Source: Chthoniobacter sp. | Lineage (GTDB): Bacteria > Verrucomicrobiota > Verrucomicrobiia > Chthoniobacterales > Chthoniobacteraceae | DNA length: 8,577 nt | Direction of reading: 5' to 3' | NCBI GenBank assembly: GCA_025351065.1 | Contig: JANXWQ010000434.1 | Span: 1 to 8,577, forward strand | Part shown: in pieces, positions 1 to 6,527 of the stretch | Layout: the number at the start of each line of letters is the position of its first letter | Numbering within the stretch: position 1 is the stretch's first letter | Position numbers and translations under genes: made by a program | The notes under the pieces: model-generated | Databases searched by the model: none | What the model saw: the letters and a program-made list of their open reading frames with translations, nothing else | What the model was told of the DNA's origin: nothing

Positions 1-125
1 CGGTCGCTGAAAAGCGCGTCGGCTTCGTCGAAAAAGAGCGCGCTGTTTCCGTCGGCGGCGAGGTCAAGCAGGCGCGCGAGATTTTTCTCTGTCTCGCCGA
101 TGTACTCGCTGACGACCGCGCCGAG
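1..125 (-). other. Fragment of an AAA+ ATPase (Walker B region) joined in frame to gcvP
   Basis: About 39 codons at the left edge read VVSEYIGETEKNL (residues 455-467 of the joined frame), then LFFDEADALFSD (481-492). YIGETEKNL plus FFDEADALF is the signature of an AAA+ subfamily often found beside contractile injection systems or phage-like clusters; D484 and E485 are the Walker B acidic pair. The Walker A P-loop normally lies some 25-30 residues before YIGETEKNL, and in its place is P-protein sequence with no GxxGxGK[ST]. The piece therefore starts in mid-domain and could not bind ATP as it stands. I infer an assembly join or a recombination breakpoint at about positions 120-135. The rest of the AAA+ gene would lie beyond the left edge. 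Confidence 0.75.
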
Positions 126-1478
126 ACCGAGCACTTGCCCGAGCGTCCCGAGGTCGGCGGCGTCGGTCGTTTCATCGAGCGCGATGCCCACGGTCTGCTC
201 GTCGAGTTTGCGCAGATTGACGTGGTGCGAATGGCCCGCGCGCACCGCCGCGTCCGCGGATTTCACGCGCACCGCGAGCGTGTCGAAAAACGGCCCGCGC
301 ACCTCGTGCCCGCACTCGATCAGCGCCGCGGCGAGCGTGCGCGTGAGCAGGTGGGTGCGCGCAGCGATTCGGCGCAAGCCCTGCGGCCCGTGATAGACCG
401 CGTACATCGACGCCATCACCGCGAGGAGCACCTGCGCCGTGCAGATGTTGCTCGTGGCTTTGTCGCGGCGGATGTGCTGCTCGCGCGTCTGGAGCGAAAG
501 GCGGTAGCCGGGCTGGCCGTGCGCGTCCTTGCTCACGCCCACGAGGCGGCCGGGCATCAGCCTTTTGTACGCATCTTTCACCGCCATGTAGGCCGCATGC
601 GGGCCGCCAAAACCGAGCGGCACGCCGAAGCGCTGCGTGGAGCCCACGGCGATGTCCGCGCCGAATTCCCCCGGCGGGCGCAGCAGCGTGAGCGCGAGGA
701 TGTCCGCGGCGACAATCGCGAGCGCACCGGCGGCGTGCGCCTGCTCGATGAACGGTGCGTAATCAAGGATCGCGCCCGTCGTGTCAGGATATTGCAGCAG
801 CACGGCGAAGGGCTTTTCCGCAAAATCAAACGCCGCCTCGTCGCCGACGATCACCTTGATCCCCAGCGGCTCCGCGCGCGTCTGCACCACGGCGATGGTC
901 TGCGGATGACACCGTTCGCTGACAAAAATCGCCTGCGCCTCCGCGTGCCTGCTGACCGCGTGCGCGATGTGCATCGCCTCCGCCGCGGCGGTCGCCTCGT
1001 CGAGCAGCGAGGCATTGGCGATGTCGAGCGCGGTGAGGTCGCAGACCATCTGCTGGAAATTCACCAGCGCCTCCATGCGCCCCTGCGAAATCTCCGCCTG
1101 ATACGGCGTGTAGGCCGTGTACCAGCCGGGATTTTCGAGGATGTTGCGCTGGATGACCGGCGGCGTGATGCAGTCGCTGTAGCCCTGCCCGATGTAGTTT
1201 TTGAAAACGCGATTCTTCCCCGCGATGGCGCGCAACTCCGCCAGCGACTCATGCTCCCCGCGTCCCGCCGGCAAATCCATTGGCGCAGTGAGCCGGATTT
1301 TTTCCGGCACCGCCGCGTCGATCAGCGCCTCCAGCGACGCCAGCCCGAGCGCCGCCAGCATCTCCGCGACCTCCGCCTTTTCCGAGCCCAGATGGCGGCG
1401 GGGAAAGGTGTCGCAGGGCGCGAGGAGCGAGGTTTCGAGCGGGGCCGCGGCGGGCGGCGCAGTGAGCGTGTCGTGCAT
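1..1478 (-). CDS. gcvP: Glycine dehydrogenase (P-protein of the glycine cleavage system), N-terminal half, running in frame into an AAA+ fragment; partial
   Basis: The P-protein decarboxylates glycine with PLP and passes the aminomethyl group to the lipoyl H-protein. From the ATG at 1478-1476, 492 codons are visible without a stop. Residues 1 to about 450 read as a clear P-protein N-terminal half: FPRRHLG near the start, NYIGQGYSD, NPGWYTAYTPYQAEISQGR, LDEATAAAEAM (159-169), GSTQRFGVPLGFGGPHA (from 279), QTREQHIRRDKATSNICTAQ, and VGIALDETT shortly before the break. The family is usually about 950 residues, with the PLP lysine in the C-terminal half, which is absent here. From about residue 453 the P-protein similarity stops and AAA+ ATPase sequence follows in the same frame. 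No Shine-Dalgarno precedes the ATG; it was chosen because the conserved FPRRH block begins about 25 residues later, as in the family. The gene diverges from the MBL-fold gene across 98 bp. The P-protein identity is secure; the chimeric end is probably not natural. Confidence 0.9.
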   Translation of the reverse strand, partial: MHDTLTAPPAAAPLETSLLAPCDTFPRRHLGSEKAEVAEMLAALGLASLEALIDAAVPEKIRLTAPMDLPAGRGEHESLAELRAIAGKNRVFKNYIGQGYSDCITPPVIQRNILENPGWYTAYTPYQAEISQGRMEALVNFQQMVCDLTALDIANASLLDEATAAAEAMHIAHAVSRHAEAQAIFVSERCHPQTIAVVQTRAEPLGIKVIVGDEAAFDFAEKPFAVLLQYPDTTGAILDYAPFIEQAHAAGALAIVAADILALTLLRPPGEFGADIAVGSTQRFGVPLGFGGPHAAYMAVKDAYKRLMPGRLVGVSKDAHGQPGYRLSLQTREQHIRRDKATSNICTAQVLLAVMASMYAVYHGPQGLRRIAARTHLLTRTLAAALIECGHEVRGPFFDTLAVRVKSADAAVRAGHSHHVNLRKLDEQTVGIALDETTDAADLGTLGQVLGLGAVVSEYIGETEKNLARLLDLAADGNSALFFDEADALFSD

Positions 1479-1576
1479 CGCGGGAGGCTAGGAATGAAGG
1501 CGCGGGAAGCAAGCGCAGATTGGCCGGTCTTTCCGCTTCCGACGCGGCGCGCGTTGTGATTCAAAGTGGCCCCGCC
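1479..1576. promoter_or_regulatory. Divergent intergenic region between gcvP and the MBL-fold gene; weak gcvP promoter candidate
   Basis: These 98 bp must contain the promoters for both divergent genes unless they are read through from elsewhere. On the minus strand, TTGCTT (1512-1507) and TAGCCT (1490-1485) are separated by 16 bp, and the second lies only 6 bp before the gcvP ATG. If real, transcription would start at about the ATG, giving a leaderless mRNA, which fits the absence of a Shine-Dalgarno sequence. The match to the -10 consensus is poor (3 of 6), so this is only a candidate. I see no glycine riboswitch here; the space is too short for the usual tandem form. Confidence 0.3.
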
Positions 1577-2497
1577 ATGAGCCCGTCCACGCCCGCCGAC
1601 CCCAGCCTGGTGCTGGACACCGCCCGCCCGCATTTCACCCTCTGGGGCACGCGCGGCTCCACGCCCACGCCGGGCGCGCGCTTCCTCCGCGCGGGTGGCA
1701 ATACTTCGTGCATGTCCGTGGAGGGAGGCGGCGAGCATTTCATCTTCGACGCCGGCACCGGCATCCGCGAACTCGGCCTCGAGCTGCTCGCTGCGCCGCC
1801 GCGCCGCGTGCATCTTTTCATCACCCACACGCACTGGGACCACATCCAGGGCTTCCCGTTTTTCGCGCCCGCCTACCTGCCCGGGTTCGAGGTTGTGATC
1901 TACGGTGCGGAGGGCTTTGGCAAAGACCTCAAGTCCGTTTTCAGCGGCCAGCTCGACCGCGAATATTTCCCCGTGCAAATGGAGGACATGCAGTCGCGTT
2001 TGCAGTTCCGCCAACTGACCGCCAGCCCCATGTCCATCGGCTCCGCAAAGGTCTCGTGGGAATTCGCGCAGCACCCCGGCGCGACTGTCGGGTACAAGAT
2101 CGAGATCGGTGGAAAAAAGATCGCCTGGGTGCCGGACAACGAATTTCTCCAAGGCTACACCGGCCCGCCAGAGGAGATCACCCGCCGGCATCCGCTCGCG
2201 CTGCCCTACGCCGGGATGATCGACTTCCTGACCGACGCCGACATCGTCGTCCACGAGGCGCAGTACACGCCCGCCGAGTACGAGAAAAAAATCCGCTGGG
2301 GCCACAGCTCCGTGGCCAATGCCTGCGTGCTGATGAAGCTGGCCGGCGTGCGCCGCTGGGTCGTCACGCACCACGACCCCATGCACGACGACACCATTCT
2401 CGAAACCAAGCTCAACCTCACCCGCCAGATCCTCGCGCAAATCGGCCACCCCATCCACGTCAGCCACGGCTACGACGGGCGGACGGAGTTTTTCTGA
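1577..2497 (+). CDS. Metallo-beta-lactamase-fold metal-dependent hydrolase
   Basis: A 306-residue soluble protein with a complete MBL fold signature. The metal-binding HxHxDH motif is HTHWDH at residues 84-89. Other probable ligands are H166 in QHPG, D187 in AWVPDNE, and H265/H266 in VVTHHDP; H243 in WGHSS is also in a conserved position for the family. GTRGSTPTPG near residues 24-33 and GGNTSC (40-45) are typical of the phosphodiesterase/RNase Z-like branch that includes proteins annotated as class-II cAMP phosphodiesterase-like. This points to a phosphodiesterase-type hydrolase rather than a beta-lactamase, but the substrate cannot be told from sequence. No signal peptide or membrane segment is visible, so it should be cytoplasmic. 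The frame is open back to a TTG at 1520, but the ATG at 1577 is preferred because it leaves a short, ordinary N-terminus before the first beta strand. No Shine-Dalgarno is seen. The next gene starts 43 to 61 bp downstream, so co-transcription is possible. Confidence 0.9.
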   Translation: MSPSTPADPSLVLDTARPHFTLWGTRGSTPTPGARFLRAGGNTSCMSVEGGGEHFIFDAGTGIRELGLELLAAPPRRVHLFITHTHWDHIQGFPFFAPAYLPGFEVVIYGAEGFGKDLKSVFSGQLDREYFPVQMEDMQSRLQFRQLTASPMSIGSAKVSWEFAQHPGATVGYKIEIGGKKIAWVPDNEFLQGYTGPPEEITRRHPLALPYAGMIDFLTDADIVVHEAQYTPAEYEKKIRWGHSSVANACVLMKLAGVRRWVVTHHDPMHDDTILETKLNLTRQILAQIGHPIHVSHGYDGRTEFF

Positions 2498-2540
2498 ATC
2501 GCAGCGGCCGCAGAATCCCCGCTTTTCACCGCGCAAAATT

Positions 2541-3803
2541 GTGGCATCCTCCCGGCCCGTGAAAAATCCCGAAACCCCCGCTCCCAAACCCAGCTCACGC
2601 TCCTACGTGCCGCGCATCGTCGATCCGATGGCGCTGCTGCCCGAGGGTGAGGACAAATTTCTGCCGCGCTACGTCGAGGTGCCAGCGCTGCGCGAGCACG
2701 GCTTTGGCCGGCGCAATCTCGCGTGGGGTGGGGGCACGCTCACGCTCGCACTCGCGCTGCTCGTCGCCGCCGTCGTGCTCACGGGGCAAAAGGCGGTGCT
2801 CTCGCTGGCCGCGTGCCTCGTCACTTTCGCCGCGCTTTTCGTCCTCGCGCGGCTGCACGTCTTCCGGCAGCGCAATGGCGGCTTTCTCGCCATCTCCCTC
2901 GTCGTCCTGCTCGGCGCGCTCGTGGCGCTCGTGGATCGCGGCTACGAGATGCTCGCCGGCATCGCCACGCCGGTGTCTCCCGCCGCGCTGGCCGTGCACC
3001 CCGTCGAAACCGCGCCGCCGCTGCTCACCGAGGCCTTTGCGCTGACGAAACCAGACGGCACCCAGCCGCAGGTGAAAGTGCTGAAAGACTCCCGCGTGCT
3101 CATCGCCGAGAAGCCCTACATCATCAGGGCGGGCGACATTTTTCCGCTGCTCGAAGCGAAGGCTGGCGAGGCGACCTTTGCCGTGCGCGACCTGCACGTC
3201 TCGCTGCCCGTCGCCGTGGTGGAAATCCTCGGCGGCAAGCCTGCGAAGGACGCGCCGAAAGAAACCGTGCAGACCAAAGAATCCGCGATGGCCGCCGCAC
3301 TTGCCGCCGTGAAAGCGGAGGCCGCCAACGCCGCGGACGCCGCGAAGACCGAGCCCGCCAGCACCCCTGCGCGGCCCGCGGCGGATGTGCCGAAAACCGG
3401 AGCTGTGCCGCCGACCGACCTCGTAGCCATCACGGATAGCGCGAAGGCGGAGGCCATCCGCCGCTACCCCGCGCTTTCGATCAAGGACTCGGCGGAAAAC
3501 GAAGTCTTCGTCACCACCTACCGGCAGCTCAAGGACAGCGGCAACACCGACTTTTTCGCCAACCCCGAATGGCCGCTCGAACTCGCCGAACTCCTCGCCA
3601 CCCGCAACGGCTGGGCCCGCGGCGACCGCCCCGCGCCCGCCGCACCCGCTGACCCCGCGCCCGTGCTCGACGCGCCCAGCGACCTGGCCCCGCCCATGCC
3701 GCCCGATGCGCCCGCGGAAAAAACCACCTCCCGCCTGCCGCAGCAGCTCCCGCCCAGTGACGACGAGCCGCCGCAAGTCCCGCGCGCCAAGAAGCGGCGG
3801 TAA
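2541..3803 (+). CDS. Three-TM membrane protein with alanine/proline-rich segments, function unknown
   Basis: I do not recognise this 420-residue protein. Residues 1-58 form a proline/serine-rich, probably cytoplasmic start. Three hydrophobic segments follow at about 61-81, 84-105 and 112-131. After them comes a probable folded domain at about 160-231 containing KVLKDSRVLIAEKPY, RAGDIFPLLEAKAGE and LPVAVVEILG, possibly a small beta domain. An Ala/Lys/Pro linker spans about 235-290. A second conserved-looking helical block at about 300-358 includes AIRRYPALSIKDS, TTYRQLK and NPEWPLELAELLATRNGW. The tail to residue 420 is proline-rich and ends in basic KKRR. The first start is a GTG at 2541; a second GTG at 2559 gives MKNPETPAPK and may be the real one. 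Neither has a Shine-Dalgarno. It lies downstream of the MBL-fold gene and upstream of the DnaK-like gene, separated from the latter by a repeat. Coding is supported by continuous sensible domains and TM segments in only this frame. Confidence 0.8.
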   Translation: MASSRPVKNPETPAPKPSSRSYVPRIVDPMALLPEGEDKFLPRYVEVPALREHGFGRRNLAWGGGTLTLALALLVAAVVLTGQKAVLSLAACLVTFAALFVLARLHVFRQRNGGFLAISLVVLLGALVALVDRGYEMLAGIATPVSPAALAVHPVETAPPLLTEAFALTKPDGTQPQVKVLKDSRVLIAEKPYIIRAGDIFPLLEAKAGEATFAVRDLHVSLPVAVVEILGGKPAKDAPKETVQTKESAMAAALAAVKAEAANAADAAKTEPASTPARPAADVPKTGAVPPTDLVAITDSAKAEAIRRYPALSIKDSAENEVFVTTYRQLKDSGNTDFFANPEWPLELAELLATRNGWARGDRPAPAAPADPAPVLDAPSDLAPPMPPDAPAEKTTSRLPQQLPPSDDEPPQVPRAKKRR

Positions 3804-3813
3804 GGCCCCACAC

Positions 3814-3913
3814 CTGTCATTCTGAGCGGAGTTCCGCGCGGGCGCAGGCGGGGCGGAACGGAGTCGAAGAACTTCTAACTTTTTGCGGGCGGAGGTGGCG
3901 GCAAATTACGACG
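3814..3913 (+). repeat. Dispersed repeat, monomer A (upstream of the dnaK-like gene)
   Basis: The gap between the membrane protein and the dnaK-like gene is largely filled by a repeat that also occurs downstream of the chaperone. It begins CTGTCATTCTGAGCGGAGTT, continues through GGGCGCAGG, a GGAACGGAGTCGAAGAAC segment and CTAAC, and ends in CGGAGGTGGCGG followed by ACGACG. Each block aligns in order with the monomer at 5755-5853. Within it GTTCCGC (3831-3837) and GCGGAAC (3853-3859) form a perfect 7-bp inverted repeat. Being just after the stop codon at 3803, it could fold in the transcript, but the following T-run (3880-3884) is not placed like a standard terminator. No coding content is apparent. 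Confidence 0.75.
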
Positions 3914-3946
3914 TCGCTCTTTTTTCCACGCACCAGCTTTCACCGC

Positions 3947-5737
<1,791 letters not shown>

Positions 5738-5754
5738 CGCGCAATCCCTCCCAA

Positions 5755-5952
5755 CTGTCATCCTGAAAGGAGTTCCGCCGCGGGCGCAGGTGGGGGCGAA
5801 ACGCAGTGAAGGATCGCTGACAGAAATGGACGGAGGCGGCGGGAGTGATGACGCGCAATCACACCCGCCGCCTCCGCCCACGGTACAGTCAGCGGTTCTT
5901 CACTCCGCCATTGTCGCAAAGCCTCCAACGGCTGCGTTCAGAATGACGGCAG
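5755..5952. repeat. Head-to-head pair of the dispersed repeat (monomers B and C), forming a long palindrome
   Basis: Monomer B (5755-5853, plus) matches the repeat upstream of the dnaK-like gene. Monomer C (5855-5952) is the same unit on the minus strand. The outer ends are GTCATCCTGAA (5757-5767) and TTCAGAATGAC (5937-5947), inverted with one mismatch. An inner pair, 5805-5821 and 5888-5904, matches at 15 of 17 positions. The centre is a near-perfect hairpin (listed separately). The region between outer and inner arms is less well matched. There is no open reading frame of interest and no transposase, so it is best described as a non-autonomous REP/MITE-like element. It directly follows the dnaK-like stop codon and may affect 3' end formation or transcript stability. 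Confidence 0.75.
5827..5880. repeat. Central 23-position hairpin of the palindromic element
   Basis: Positions 5827-5849 pair with 5858-5880 at 21 of 23 positions around an 8-base loop (GACGCGCA). The two mismatches are 5830/5877 and 5844/5863. The arm core is GGAGGCGGCGGG. On the plus strand there is no T-run after the stem, so it is not a classical terminator of the dnaK-like gene, but a GC stem of this strength could block 3' exonucleases or cause pausing. Confidence 0.8.
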
Positions 5953-5970
5953 GTTTTTGGATTGCTGGCG

Positions 5971-6030
5971 CAGAGGCGTGCCGTTGCTCAGAACGAGCAC
6001 GCACCGTTTGTCTGCGTCTTTGCGCCTCTG
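5971..6030. repeat. Imperfect inverted repeat in the convergent intergenic region
   Basis: CAGAGGCG (5971-5978) and CGCCTCTG (6023-6030) are perfect 8-bp inverted arms. Between them TGCTC (5985-5989) and GAGCA (5995-5999) form a small nested stem. The right side reads CTTTGCGCCTCTGTGTTAA, which resembles a motif I recall as common in intergenic DNA of several bacterial phyla; that is memory, not a search. No coding content is evident. Confidence 0.4.
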
Positions 6031-6034
6031 TGTT

Positions 6035-6076
6035 AAAAACAAAAACCTCCGCCCGATTTTATCGGGCGGAGGTTTT
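6035..6076 (-). terminator. Rho-independent terminator of the small exported protein gene
   Basis: AAAACCTCCGCCCGAT (6042-6057) and its exact complement at 6061-6076 form a perfect 16-bp stem with a 3-base loop. Read on the minus strand, the stem is followed by a T-rich run (complement of 6035-6045), the classical layout, 20 bp after the stop of the gene at 6097-6471. On the plus strand the stem is followed by only four Ts that belong to the stem itself, so it may also stop convergent transcription from the dnaK-like gene, less efficiently. Confidence 0.88.
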
Positions 6077-6096
6077 GAAAACGGCGGCGGTCGAAA

Positions 6097-6471
6097 TTAC
6101 TTCGGTGCTGGCACCGGCTTGGCGGCGTCTTTCGCGGGATCGGCGGCTTTGGCTCCGGCGTCCTTCGTGGCGTCCGCCGCTTTCTTGCCGGCATCTTTTG
6201 CGCCTTTCGCTTTGTCTTCCTTCGCTTCGATGGTCTTGGCCGTCATCGAATACTCAATGGTCACTTTCGTGCCGACCTTGAGTTCGCCGGTGACTTTGGT
6301 GTCTGCGCCGCGGGCGATTTCAAATTTCTCTTTGCCTTTCATCACGACGATTTTCGCGTCGGTGAGTTCGGTGATCGGGCCGGTGACTTGATACGAGTCC
6401 GGGCTCGCGGCGAACGCGGCGGCGCTGAGGCTGAGGGCGGCGGTGAGGGTGAGGAGGAGGTTTTTGTTCAT
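6097..6471 (-). CDS. Small exported protein with an 11-residue Ala/Lys/Asp repeat tail, function unknown
   Basis: A 124-residue protein. Residues 1-21 are a good Sec signal peptide: MNKN, a leucine/alanine core, and cleavage likely after AFA (19-21). Residues about 26-83 look like a small beta-rich domain (YQVTGPITELTDAKIVVMKG, then EIARGADTKVTGELKVGTKVTIEY), of the kind seen in small periplasmic OB-like proteins. From about 84 the chain is almost only K, A, D and G, with a clear 11-residue period: KDAGKKAADAT (92-102), KDAGAKAADPA (103-113), KDAAK (114-118). It ends in a short proline-rich stretch. The tail should be helical or disordered and resembles LEA-type or histone-H1-like tails in composition only. 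The ATG at 6471 is set by the signal peptide; no Shine-Dalgarno is seen. It follows the DUF255 gene by 56 bp on the same strand, so it may be co-transcribed, and a strong terminator follows it. Confidence 0.85.
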   Translation of the reverse strand: MNKNLLLTLTAALSLSAAAFAASPDSYQVTGPITELTDAKIVVMKGKEKFEIARGADTKVTGELKVGTKVTIEYSMTAKTIEAKEDKAKGAKDAGKKAADATKDAGAKAADPAKDAAKPVPAPK

Positions 6472-6527
6472 AGGATTGGAGATGATGAAAATGGCTTAGC
6501 CAAGCGGTGATGCAGGCGCAAGCCTGA

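Noticed and set aside
135..1559. A 474-codon plus-strand open frame opposite gcvP
   Set aside because: It is antisense to clear P-protein sequence, is extremely rich in Arg, His and Ala, and shows no domain; long antisense frames are expected in GC-rich DNA.
1520..1576. Upstream TTG start for the MBL-fold protein
   Set aside because: It would add 19 residues with no similarity to the family's N-terminus; the ATG at 1577 fits better.
1322..2587. A 421-codon minus-strand open frame opposite the MBL-fold gene
   Set aside because: It overlaps the start of gcvP and the full MBL-fold gene, and its translation has no recognisable motif.
6472..6527. Possible promoter (TTGGCT, 17 bp, TCCAAT) before the small exported protein
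   Set aside because: The -10-like hexamer ends only 3 bp before the ATG, so transcription would begin inside the gene; the match is likely chance.
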